From positions 1-49,048 of the forward strand of contig CAMEDC010000024.1 of NCBI GenBank assembly GCA_945913255.1: a DNA stretch of 49,048 nucleotides. The letters run 5' to 3'. The stretch comes from an uncultured Lachnospiraceae bacterium (GTDB taxonomy: Bacteria; Bacillota; Clostridia; Lachnospirales; Lachnospiraceae). A model generated the notes under the pieces. The model was given only the letters and a program-made list of their open reading frames with translations. It was not told the DNA's origin and did no database searches. The position numbers and the translations under genes are program-made. This document shows positions 1 to 7,575 of the stretch, one piece after another; within the stretch, counting starts at the first letter, position 1; the number at the start of each line of letters is the position of its first letter.

Positions 1-72
1 CAACCTCTCTTCGCAGTGCCATCTCGATTTCGCGCTGCCGCGCTTCTTCTCGATGCACGGCTTTCGCCGTAT

Positions 73-136
73 GGCAACAAAAAAGAGGCTGACCTCTTGT
101 GAGCAAGCTCACATCGGTTAGCCTCTTTTTGTTGCC
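73..136 (-). terminator. Long hairpin terminator after galE
   Basis: Two arms (73-94 and 116-136) pair over about 20 bases, with an inner hairpin TGTGAGC/GCTCACA. Each outer arm ends in an A or T run, so it could work in both directions. It lies just beyond the galE stop codon. Positions 1-72 hold no gene I can support. Confidence 0.85.
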
Positions 137-150
137 GCACTGCTCAATGC

Positions 151-1167
151 TTACGCGTCATATCCGTTCGGGTTATTTTTCTGCCATCTCCAGGAGTCGG
201 CACACATTTCCTTAATCCCATACTGCGCCTCCCAGCCAAGTTCTTTCTTTGCAAGGCTCGCATCAGCATAGCATGTTGCAATGTCACCGGGACGTCTGTC
301 CGTAATCACATAAGGTATCTTAATTCCGGTTGCTTCTTCGAAGTTCTTTACAATATCCAGCACACTGTAGCCGACACCGGTACCCAGATTGTAAATCTTA
401 AGACCCGCTTTCTCCTCAATCTTCTTCAACGCCTTTACATGACCTACTGCCAGATCCACCACATGGATGTAATCGCGGACACCCGTTCCATCAGGCGTAT
501 CGTAATCGTTGCCGAATACTCTGAGTTCCTTCAACTTGCCAACTGCCACCTGAGTAATATACGGCATCAAATTGTTCGGTATACCATTGGGATTCTCGCC
601 CATCGTTCCGCTCTTATGTGCGCCAATCGGATTAAAGTAGCGCAGCAGAATCACATTCCACTCAGGGTCTGCCTTCTGAATATCCGTAAGTATCTGTTCC
701 AGCATGGATTTTGTCCAACCGTAGGGATTGGTACACTGACCCTTGGGGCATTCCTCCGTGATAGGAATAAACGCGGGATTTCCGTAGACCGTAGCACTGG
801 AAGAGAAAATGATGTTCTTCACTCCATGCTTTCTCATGACATCCACAAGTGTCAGGGTTCCTGCAATATTGTTTTCATAATATTCCCAGGGCTTCTGTAC
901 AGACTCGCCTACCGCTTTTAAACCGGCAAAATGGATTACTGCGTCAATTGCTTCCTTTGAAAAGATTTCCTCCAGTGCCTGTCTGTCCAGAATGTCAGCT
1001 TTGTAAAAAGGAACCTTCTTTCCGGTAATCGCCTCTACTCTTTGCAAAGATTTCTCGCTGGCATTGCACAGGTTATCGAGTACCACAACATCATATCCAG
1101 CCTGCTGCAATTCCACTACTGTATGGCTGCCGATAAATCCGGCACCGCCCGTCACCAAAATTTTCAT
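151..1167 (-). CDS. galE: UDP-glucose 4-epimerase
   Basis: This cytoplasmic enzyme interconverts UDP-glucose and UDP-galactose in the Leloir pathway and supplies sugars for surface polysaccharides. The 338-residue protein is full length for the family. It is an extended short-chain dehydrogenase with the NAD-binding motif GGAGFIGSH at residues 7-15, the serine cluster near 122-124 and the catalytic YxxxK at 149-153 (YGWTK). The ATG follows an AGAGGGAG ribosome binding site. A sigma-A-like promoter lies about 80 bases upstream and a strong terminator follows the stop. The next gene upstream makes UDP-sugars, so the two fit one nucleotide-sugar pathway, although each seems to have its own promoter. 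Confidence 0.97.
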   Translation of the reverse strand: MKILVTGGAGFIGSHTVVELQQAGYDVVVLDNLCNASEKSLQRVEAITGKKVPFYKADILDRQALEEIFSKEAIDAVIHFAGLKAVGESVQKPWEYYENNIAGTLTLVDVMRKHGVKNIIFSSSATVYGNPAFIPITEECPKGQCTNPYGWTKSMLEQILTDIQKADPEWNVILLRYFNPIGAHKSGTMGENPNGIPNNLMPYITQVAVGKLKELRVFGNDYDTPDGTGVRDYIHVVDLAVGHVKALKKIEEKAGLKIYNLGTGVGYSVLDIVKNFEEATGIKIPYVITDRRPGDIATCYADASLAKKELGWEAQYGIKEMCADSWRWQKNNPNGYDA

Positions 1168-1247
1168 AGCTCCCTCTTTTCTGCGCAGCTATCCCGCAGC
1201 TTTCTGCCCTCTGCCGCACCATGAATTTTGTTTTCTGTTATGCATTC

Positions 1248-1276
1248 AGAATACAGGATTTTTCAAAACATCTCAA
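1248..1276 (-). promoter_or_regulatory. Sigma-A-like promoter for galE
   Basis: Read on the minus strand there is TTGAGA, a 17-base spacer and TATTCT, about 80 bases upstream of the galE start codon. This is a consensus match only. Confidence 0.5.
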
Positions 1277-1348
1277 TACATATTTGTTGTGAGAATCTGT
1301 CATAATGTTAAATACACTCTTATGTAATTCACAGGTCTAAACATTGTT

Positions 1349-2575
1349 TTAAAGCACGACACCATTCTTCTGCAACAATGCTCTCGCGCTCTCCACGGAA
1401 TCCACTCCCGTCTTATTCTTAATCGGAGCAAATTCCTTTTCCCGAACCACCTCAAAAGGCAGACAACTCTCCATCTGATGAATCATATCCAGGACAAGGC
1501 TTTCGAACTTAAAACCATTGGGTGTTTCCGGCTTCACAAGTTCTCCCTCTTCATTCAGATAGGGAATTTTCTTCTCCACAATGTGCAGAGGCAGATTATT
1601 GTTCAAAATTTTTATCAGCTCCGGAACACTGAACAAATAATTCAAAATGACGCCAAAGTAATAGGCAGGGTCACCATTTTCATCCTTCGCATTCATCAGT
1701 TCTTCCGTCAGTTCATAATACTCAACGATAGAAGGTCTGCCATCCTCAAGACACATAACGCCTACTTTCTCGTCCGGCGCATTTTTGCGTACAACTTTAG
1801 CTCCTACCACGCAATTCTTCTGAATGGTAGCACCCACAAAACAAGGGTCTGCAATTCTCTGCAGTACATTGTCCACGGCGAATACATTCAGCCACTCTAT
1901 CCCTTCTTTAGCTACCAGATCAAGCAGTCCCGCATTCTTCATGGAAATAAACCATCCGCCGTTTCCATTAGGTGAAGTGGACAGCTTTCCTTTTTCTTCC
2001 AGATAAATTTTTCCTTCGTAATCCGTTGCCGCAGCCATCTCCTGCATAAAGAAATGCACATAAGCAGCGTTATATCCGAAGAACTCATGTTCCTTCAGGA
2101 AATTCACGGTTGCCTCATGGTTTTTGTCGCTTGTCATCACAAACAGATGAATCCATGCGTCTGCCTGATGTACCACGTCCAGAAGATTGTTTATCAGGCA
2201 CTCAAAAATATATAATTCCCTTGTAAGACCAACATTGTACATTCCCTTGGGGTTATCGGAACCAAGTCTTGTTCCCATTCCTCCGGCGAGCAAAACCGCG
2301 CCTACCTTTCCGTTTTTGATTGCTTCAATACCGGTAGCCGTGAAGGACTCCCTGTTCGCCTCAATCTCCGGAAGCTGCATGGCAGCCAGTGGGGTGATGG
2401 CTCCCTTTTTCGACAGTTCTTCTCTGTGCTTGCAGGATTCCAGAATGCTCATATCCGTGGCGTCAATCTGCGCCAGAAGAGCTTCCTTCTCGTCCTCTGA
2501 AAGTTCATCATAATACTTTAGTACATGCTCCTGACCATATTTCTCCAGTTTTTCCCTCGCTTGTGACAGTGTCAT
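1349..2575 (-). CDS. UTP--sugar-1-phosphate uridylyltransferase (UDPGP family)
   Basis: The protein belongs to the eukaryote-like UDPGP family, which makes UDP-glucose or UDP-N-acetylhexosamines from UTP and the sugar 1-phosphate. The nucleotide-binding signature LLAGGMGTRLG, followed by NPKGMYNVG, is visible near residue 100. The start was placed at 2575 (408 residues) because that ATG has an AGGGAG site eight bases upstream. An in-frame ATG ten codons earlier lacks one. It probably supplies the UDP-sugar used by the adjacent GalE. Substrate choice between glucose and N-acetylglucosamine cannot be read from sequence alone; the family in Clostridia includes both. Confidence 0.9.
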   Translation of the reverse strand: MTLSQAREKLEKYGQEHVLKYYDELSEDEKEALLAQIDATDMSILESCKHREELSKKGAITPLAAMQLPEIEANRESFTATGIEAIKNGKVGAVLLAGGMGTRLGSDNPKGMYNVGLTRELYIFECLINNLLDVVHQADAWIHLFVMTSDKNHEATVNFLKEHEFFGYNAAYVHFFMQEMAAATDYEGKIYLEEKGKLSTSPNGNGGWFISMKNAGLLDLVAKEGIEWLNVFAVDNVLQRIADPCFVGATIQKNCVVGAKVVRKNAPDEKVGVMCLEDGRPSIVEYYELTEELMNAKDENGDPAYYFGVILNYLFSVPELIKILNNNLPLHIVEKKIPYLNEEGELVKPETPNGFKFESLVLDMIHQMESCLPFEVVREKEFAPIKNKTGVDSVESARALLQKNGVVL

Positions 2576-2644
2576 CTCTTTTCTCCCTTCATTTTCCCAC
2601 ATCAATCATAATATTCCATGTCGTAAACTCGTAAGCCCACGTAC

Positions 2645-2650
2645 ATTATA
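2645..2650 (-). promoter_or_regulatory. Extended -10 promoter for the UDPGP gene
   Basis: The minus strand carries TGATATAAT, an extended -10 box, about 70 bases upstream of the start codon. The matching -35 region is weak. Confidence 0.45.
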
Positions 2651-2738
2651 TCACTTTATATGATATTTTTGAGGAAACTCTTTTTATATCTTTAAAATTT
2701 CCTTAATATTATACTATGCGCCACACATTCTGTCCAAC

Positions 2739-3635
2739 TTACAGTTCCAGTTCCGCAAAGAAATCCCCTCCGCCGAACCGTTCCTCCTTAAATCGCAGGA
2801 AATAGGCCTTCATTTCCGGATAATCCTCTCCGATATCCGCAAGAATCCCGTCAAGGTTCTCTGCTGTCACACAGCCGATTTCCGCGAACAGACTGTAATA
2901 CGCCTTCTCGCTTCCGTACTCCTTCAGCACAACCTGCCAGGCCTCTTCGCTTTCCGCTCCCTTGGTATGTGCCCGAAGATAGTCTTCCAGTTCCTTCCGG
3001 GCAGACTCTTCCAGCTTATTCGGGAATAAGAGGCGGCAGAGGCAGTGCCTCGCCTTCAAAATCCGCTTTGCACGCATGAAACCTTCCAAATTCGTGCTCT
3101 CATAATCTTCTTCCCCGCAGAGAACCGCATTGGTATGCCCTTCCATATCCGGGGTATGAAGCTCCATAAACAGTCTGGCATCCCACTTCCGGTACCACTC
3201 ATCACTTCCCGCTTCCATCATATCCAGCAGGTAATAACTGCCAAAATCTACTGCTGCCAGTGCCAGCAGTTCCCCCGGCACTTCCGGTCTGCCATCCCGG
3301 GGCCGGACGACAATCTGCTTCAGATTGGAGCAGTTCAAAAAGGGAGTCTTGCCAAGAGCGATCTGCTTTCCCGGCAGGCTTACCACCCGCAGGGCACTAT
3401 CCCCCGCAAAGCAGAAATCTCCGAGACTCTCCACCGTATCCGGCAGCGTAACTTTCCTCAGGTTCCGTCTTCCCATGAAGCACTTCTTGCCGATTTCCGC
3501 CACAGGCAGCCCCTCTATCTTCTCGGGTACCATCACCTCGGAAGCCAGCCCTTTCAGCTGCGTCACTATAATCTTTCCCGCTTGCGGTACATAACACAGG
3601 CTTCCGCCTGCAATCTCCAGTTCCTTCTCCTGCAT
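2739..3635 (-). CDS. Small leucine-rich-repeat (BspA/LRR_5-type) protein
   Basis: Residues from about 15 to 110 carry BspA-type leucine-rich repeats, for example the stretch around NLRKVTLPDTVESLGDFCF. The remaining two thirds have no family I recognise and look helical and acidic. There is no signal peptide or membrane segment, so it is probably cytoplasmic, unlike most BspA-like surface proteins. The start at 3635 (298 residues) uses an ATG just after AGGAGG; a GTG 12 codons earlier has no good site. It follows the MoxR-like ATPase by 85 bases on the same strand and is probably the third gene of that operon. A direct repeat of the TTTTCTCCTGCATT type lies in the gap. The function is unknown; LRR_5 repeats usually bind proteins. 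Confidence 0.8.
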   Translation of the reverse strand: MQEKELEIAGGSLCYVPQAGKIIVTQLKGLASEVMVPEKIEGLPVAEIGKKCFMGRRNLRKVTLPDTVESLGDFCFAGDSALRVVSLPGKQIALGKTPFLNCSNLKQIVVRPRDGRPEVPGELLALAAVDFGSYYLLDMMEAGSDEWYRKWDARLFMELHTPDMEGHTNAVLCGEEDYESTNLEGFMRAKRILKARHCLCRLLFPNKLEESARKELEDYLRAHTKGAESEEAWQVVLKEYGSEKAYYSLFAEIGCVTAENLDGILADIGEDYPEMKAYFLRFKEERFGGGDFFAELEL

Positions 3636-3720
3636 AGGCCTCCTATTTTCCTTTTCTCCTGCATTCGTCACCTATTTCACTTTTCTCCTGCATTTGCATC
3701 CAAATCCAGTTGTTTTCTCA

Positions 3721-5238
3721 CTAGTCCAGCTTCAGCTCCGCTATCTGTGCCTTAATATCATTGCTGCGCTCGCTGAGCATCAGTTCTTCGCTGTGTTTCT
3801 TATAATCAGGACTTCCGAAAGTTGCAATAAACCGGGCACTGGATGTGTTTACCGTCAGCTCCGTCACCAGAATCAGCATCTCATTTCCTTCGGCAAAGGC
3901 TTCCTCCGCAAAGGTGAAAAGAGCGTGCAGTTCCTGACTTACCGCCTCTGTCTCCTGCTTCATCTTTGCCACCAGTCTGCCATACTTGCTCTTCAGGAAT
4001 TCATAGCTTTCCGCGCCGTTCGCAAACTCACTGACAGCCATTTCCTTACGGCTCTCCTCCAGGAAACGCACCACACTGCGGTGCTTCTTCCTGTCGGCAT
4101 CCGAAAGCGAATTGGCACTCTGCAGATTTTCCAAAAGCTTCTTACGCCCCTCTGCCTGCTTTTCCAGCATGTTGAGCACCTGTCCCACCTGAGCTTCTTC
4201 TGCCGTCTGCCCTATGGCCTTCAGCGGATTCTTCACATCGCTTAAGAATGCTGCCTGTTCCATGATTTCCTTCATGTCAGCCTGCACCTTGTCAAGCAGC
4301 ATACCCAGCAGGGACAGACGCTCGTCAAAGGCAGCCTCTTTTGCCCTGGCAATCGCCTGGACGGAAGGTGTTCCGCTCAGGATCTCCTCGATGTGATAAT
4401 CCTTCTTATATTTATTATACAAATCATAATAAGCGGTAAATTCTTTGACTACCTTTTCATTTCTCAGGTACTGGCCCACCAATGTCTCGTCAACCGACAG
4501 CTGCTCCTCCTCGTAAAGATTCAAAATCTCAGACAAGTCCTCCCAGCCTCTGGCTGTGACGTAGCTGCGCCCCTTCGTTGTCATTTCCATGCAGTAGAAC
4601 TGATCCTTTTTCAGGTCAAGGTAACTGATAATGGCATTGTGGATACGCTTTTCCACCGCGTATTCCTTCCAGATGCGTAAATCCGGCTCCACCTCAAGCA
4701 CCTTCAGCCTGTCCATGGTCACCACATCAAATTCCCGCACGGACTTGTTGTACTCGGGCGGATTACCCGCTGTGACAATTACCCAGCCCTCAGGCACAGC
4801 ATGTCGCCCGAATACCTTGTACTGCAGAAACTGCAGCATGGAAGGCGCCAGCGTCTCAGACACGCAGTTGATTTCATCCAGGAACAAAATTCCCTCCTTC
4901 ATACCGCTGGCCTCCATGGTATCATAGATGGAAGCGATGATTTCACTCATGGTATACTCGGAAACGCTGAAGCTTTTACCCCCATAGGTTTTCTCCGTGA
5001 TAAAGGGGAGTCCCAGCGCGGACTGCCTTGTATGATGGGTCATGGAATATGCCACCAGCGCGATTCCCATCTCCTGGGCAATCTGCTCCATGATAGCCGT
5101 CTTTCCGATGCCCGGCGCACCCAGCAGGAAAATGGGACGCTGCCGCACCACCGGCACACGATATTCCCCGAACTCATCTTTTTTCAAATATAAGTTAACC
5201 GAGTTTTTGATATATTCTTTTGCCTGTTTAATATTCAT
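3721..5238 (-). CDS. MoxR-like AAA+ ATPase
   Basis: This is a AAA+ ATPase of the MoxR/RavA kind (505 residues). Walker A is GAPGIGKT at residues 40-47 and Walker B is ILFLDE at 117-122. The second half, beyond about residue 280, is helical and rich in charged residues. It looks like a partner-binding region and is longer than in a typical MoxR (about 320 residues). The ATG overlaps the stop of the VWA-domain gene by four bases (ATGA), so the two are translationally coupled. MoxR ATPases with VWA partners act as chaperones that load cofactors or remodel complexes; the client here is unknown. Confidence 0.9.
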   Translation of the reverse strand: MNIKQAKEYIKNSVNLYLKKDEFGEYRVPVVRQRPIFLLGAPGIGKTAIMEQIAQEMGIALVAYSMTHHTRQSALGLPFITEKTYGGKSFSVSEYTMSEIIASIYDTMEASGMKEGILFLDEINCVSETLAPSMLQFLQYKVFGRHAVPEGWVIVTAGNPPEYNKSVREFDVVTMDRLKVLEVEPDLRIWKEYAVEKRIHNAIISYLDLKKDQFYCMEMTTKGRSYVTARGWEDLSEILNLYEEEQLSVDETLVGQYLRNEKVVKEFTAYYDLYNKYKKDYHIEEILSGTPSVQAIARAKEAAFDERLSLLGMLLDKVQADMKEIMEQAAFLSDVKNPLKAIGQTAEEAQVGQVLNMLEKQAEGRKKLLENLQSANSLSDADRKKHRSVVRFLEESRKEMAVSEFANGAESYEFLKSKYGRLVAKMKQETEAVSQELHALFTFAEEAFAEGNEMLILVTELTVNTSSARFIATFGSPDYKKHSEELMLSERSNDIKAQIAELKLD

Positions 5239-6527
5239 GTTGTTTCTTCCTCCAGTTCATCGCTCTCCAGAATCACTTTCATGCTCCAGGGCGGCACAGG
5301 TGCTCTGTTTTCATCCTCATCTAAGAAGGCAAATATCACCTGATAATCCGGCATCCTCTCCGGGTAAATACCATAGCCGTCCGTAAAATAAATCAATCCC
5401 TTCAGGTTTTCAAATTCTCCCTGTTCTTTTAAGGTCTCCACATAAGAGAAAACCGGTCTGAAATCTGTAGCGCCGAAGCCGGACAGCTTTCCGTACCGCA
5501 TGAAGGTATCAAAATCCTCATCACTTGTGATTTTAGTGTCACTCTTTACTTCATTGTCACACTGGATAATGTGAACATTTATTTTATGGAAAAAATTCTC
5601 CGTTCCCTTCAAAATGGAATAGGTTTTTTTCAGGAATGCCCTTACAATGGGACCACGGCAGGATGCAGAGGTATCAATGGCAATCACAAATTCCTTTACC
5701 TTGTTTGTCTCCTTATACTCCAGCGGCTCAATCAGGGGCAGATTCCCGTAGTGCTCCAGCCCATAGGTATAATAAATATAGTCAAACTCTTCATCATTTA
5801 CGGTAATATCCTCTCCCATCACCGTAAACCTGCGTAGAATGTCGCTGTAATCGTAACGGTCTCTGGTAGTTTCCTCCAGATTCTTCTCCAGAGTCTCCGC
5901 TCCGCTTTTTGCTTTCGTGAAGGATTTCAAATCCGCCTTGACACGCTCGCTGATTTTCTTCCATTGCTCTTGTGTAATCTGCAATTGTTCTGCGGGTTTC
6001 CAGAGAGAATGCACATCCTTGACAAAAAGTGCCTGTAATTCCTCCCGAGCCGCCGGGGTCAGCGGCTCGCGCCGCAGGTAGCGGTAAATCCGCTCCGCCG
6101 TCAAAGCACCGATGTCTTCCCGGAGAATCTTCAATTTTCCTGCCGCCTCTGTATCCCGTTCCAGGGTGACTCCCGGCAGTTTCATTTCCAGAATCACATT
6201 TTCCACCGCAATATCTGCCGCCAGATCCCAGTTATCAGCCTCCAGCTTATCATATTGGAAGCTGTGAAAAAATATGCAGTGCAGCAGCACGTGAAGATAA
6301 ACCCGCGCAATGTACTTTGTATCCTCCTGATAGCACTTGAGCACATAAACCGGATCATAAAAACAGGTGGCGCCATCCGTGGCAAGGCAGCCGATTCCCC
6401 TGCGCTCCTGATATTTCATCTGTGCCAGCGCCATATCAAAAAAGCGCAGGTGCATCAGAATATCATCGTGCGCAAGAGACATAATCTGCTTCGCAAGAGC
6501 AGAAATCTTCTTCTCATCCTGTTCCAT
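5235..6527 (-). CDS. DUF2201-type VWA-domain protein, MoxR partner
   Basis: The C-terminal half is a von Willebrand A domain with an intact MIDAS signature DTSAS at residues 285-289, a later GATDF threonine and an FTDGYG aspartate. The N-terminal part resembles the DUF2201 metallopeptidase-like region (ILMHLRFF near the start, then WDLAADIAVEN). Its expected HExxH zinc motif reads HVLLH at 79-83, so the catalytic glutamate is missing. The gene is first in the operon, ahead of its AAA+ partner, with a sigma-A-like promoter about 70 bases upstream. The pair likely forms a metal-dependent chaperone module in the cytoplasm. Confidence 0.88.
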   Translation of the reverse strand: MEQDEKKISALAKQIMSLAHDDILMHLRFFDMALAQMKYQERRGIGCLATDGATCFYDPVYVLKCYQEDTKYIARVYLHVLLHCIFFHSFQYDKLEADNWDLAADIAVENVILEMKLPGVTLERDTEAAGKLKILREDIGALTAERIYRYLRREPLTPAAREELQALFVKDVHSLWKPAEQLQITQEQWKKISERVKADLKSFTKAKSGAETLEKNLEETTRDRYDYSDILRRFTVMGEDITVNDEEFDYIYYTYGLEHYGNLPLIEPLEYKETNKVKEFVIAIDTSASCRGPIVRAFLKKTYSILKGTENFFHKINVHIIQCDNEVKSDTKITSDEDFDTFMRYGKLSGFGATDFRPVFSYVETLKEQGEFENLKGLIYFTDGYGIYPERMPDYQVIFAFLDEDENRAPVPPWSMKVILESDELEEETT

Positions 6528-6597
6528 GGTTTCCTCCTGTCAGCGTAATCGCGGCAGAAATCATTCACCTGTGTCATCTGATTTCTTACCTGTATCT

Positions 6598-6626
6598 ATT
6601 TTATCCCGAGTATGGTAAAAAGTAAA
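6598..6626 (-). promoter_or_regulatory. Sigma-A-like promoter of the VWA-MoxR-LRR operon
   Basis: On the minus strand TTTACT and TAAAAT are separated by 17 bases and lie about 70 bases upstream of the VWA-domain gene. Confidence 0.5.
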
Positions 6627-6680
6627 CCGCGAAGGACAAAAATCACATGTCCAGACCTTTTCATCTCAAGTGCAGTACAG

Positions 6681-6718
6681 AAAAAGACCCGCCCAGGAAA
6701 AATATCCTGCGCGGGGTA
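6681..6718 (-). terminator. Terminator after spoIIID
   Basis: Read on the minus strand, a GC-rich imperfect stem (CCCGCGCAGGA pairing with TCCTGGGCGGG) is followed by TCTTTTTC. It sits 50 bases past the spoIIID stop. Confidence 0.75.
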
Positions 6719-6766
6719 TATCTGCTTCTAAGTCCATCGTTTACGGCTCCTCTTTATCTGTCCGCA

Positions 6767-7024
6767 CTAACGGTCGGATCTGTGTGCATATTTCTCTTTG
6801 GTAGCAAGTCCTCCCCTGATATGGCGTTCCGACTTATTTACATCAAGCACATGTCTGGCTTGCTTCGCCAGGGCGGGATTAATCTGCGTCAATCTGTCTG
6901 TGACATCCTTATGTACCGTGCTCTTGGACACGCCGAATGCCTTGGCGGTCTGCCGCACCGTGGCATTGGATTCGATGATATAGTTGGCAATGTGGATTGC
7001 CCTCTCCTCGATGTAATCCTTCAA
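6767..7024 (-). CDS. spoIIID: Sporulation transcription factor SpoIIID
   Basis: SpoIIID is a small DNA-binding protein that adjusts the mother-cell sigma-E regulon during sporulation. The protein has the family hallmarks: the opening KDYIEERAIHIANYI, the helix-turn-helix AKAFGVSKSTVHKDVTDRL and the basic RHIRGGLATKEKY tail. I place the start at the TTG at 7024 (85 residues). It lies seven bases after a GAGGGG site and matches the usual SpoIIID N-terminus; a TTG five codons upstream has no site. A close match to a sigma-E promoter lies just upstream, as expected for this gene. The ribosome binding site and the promoter are both inside a 16-bp inverted repeat. Confidence 0.96.
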   Translation of the reverse strand: MKDYIEERAIHIANYIIESNATVRQTAKAFGVSKSTVHKDVTDRLTQINPALAKQARHVLDVNKSERHIRGGLATKEKYAHRSDR

Positions 7025-7028
7025 AAGA

Positions 7029-7079
7029 ATACCCCTCAAGAATCTTTTTTACAGTGTATGAGCGATTCTTAAGGGGTAT
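7029..7079 (-). repeat. 16-bp inverted repeat around the spoIIID promoter and RBS
   Basis: ATACCCCTCAAGAATC (7029-7044) and GATTCTTAAGGGGTAT (7064-7079) are complementary at 15 of 16 positions, with a 19-base centre. The distal arm overlaps the promoter -35/spacer and the proximal arm contains the ribosome binding site. Confidence 0.8.
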
Positions 7080-7083
7080 GACT
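7053..7083 (-). promoter_or_regulatory. Sigma-E-type promoter of spoIIID
   Basis: On the minus strand GTCATACC is followed after 14 bases by CATACACT, matching the sigma-E pattern (ATA core, then CATACAnT). It ends about 30 bases before the TTG start. Confidence 0.65.
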
Positions 7084-7117
7084 ATTCCGATTCGTCTTTT
7101 TTTCTTCCCTTGACCAG

Positions 7118-7231
7118 TCAGGAAATCAGCAATCTCTTAATTGTTGAATCCGCAAGCCCTAACAGCGCCTTTGCCTCCATATTACCTATATTTCCATGTT
7201 CTTTCACATATTGAACAACCTGTTCCTGTCT
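7118..7231 (-). pseudogene. C-terminal fragment of a winged-helix DNA-binding protein
   Basis: An open frame reading about 36 codons ends in EAKALLGLADSTIKRLLIS followed by a stop. The sequence YVKEHGNIGNMEAKALLG resembles the terminal helix-turn-helix of Fic- or AlbA-type proteins. There is no start codon or ribosome site, and the 5' side runs into the truncated DUF3990-like gene in another frame. It looks like what is left after a deletion. Confidence 0.5.
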
Positions 7232-7272
7232 ATCGGCTTTTCATAACGCAAGGAACCATGATAAAGAATCAT
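7204..7272 (-). pseudogene. Truncated DUF3990-like gene start
   Basis: Only 22 codons remain, opening with MILYHGSLRYEKPID, which resembles the start of DUF3990 (ADP-ribosyltransferase-like) proteins. The ATG overlaps the stop of the DUF3791 gene (ATGA), the usual layout of this pair. The frame then closes in foreign sequence. Assignment rests on the short N-terminal motif and the neighbour. Confidence 0.5.
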
Positions 7273-7508
7273 ACTGACACACCTCTTTCCTGCATTAATT
7301 CGATAATATCATTTACAATATATTCTTTGCTTTGCGTATGCAAGGTCTCATACTCCGGTACAATGTATCCATTCAAAATATCACTCTTATCTGTAAATGC
7401 GCTATATACCCGTTCTGCGTCGACCCCCAGTCTGGCTGCAACATTTTCTATACAGAACACGGCAAATTCCAGTTCATGTGAATTACTGATACGCTTTATT
7501 GCATCCAT
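7269..7508 (-). CDS. DUF3791 domain protein
   Basis: This 79-residue protein has the DUF3791 pattern: an N-terminal FAVFCIENVAARLG helix, then VYSAFTDKSDILNGYIVPEYETLHTQSKEYIVNDI. No catalytic residues are known for the family. In Firmicutes it is usually encoded next to a DUF3990 protein and the pair has been suspected of being a toxin-antitoxin-like unit; that role is inference. Here the partner is truncated immediately downstream, so this gene is probably an orphan. The start ATG has a reasonable purine-rich site (GGGAGAAAAC). Confidence 0.8.
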   Translation of the reverse strand: MDAIKRISNSHELEFAVFCIENVAARLGVDAERVYSAFTDKSDILNGYIVPEYETLHTQSKEYIVNDIIELMQERGVSV

Positions 7509-7575
7509 ACGTTTTCTCCCTTTCTTTCACTTCAGTTCAGACACATCTATATACACTATATCAGCGAATTATCCG

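Noticed and set aside
1..72. Start or end of a gene at the left edge
   Set aside because: Both strands have an open frame of about 25 codons, but no start signal or family motif supports either.
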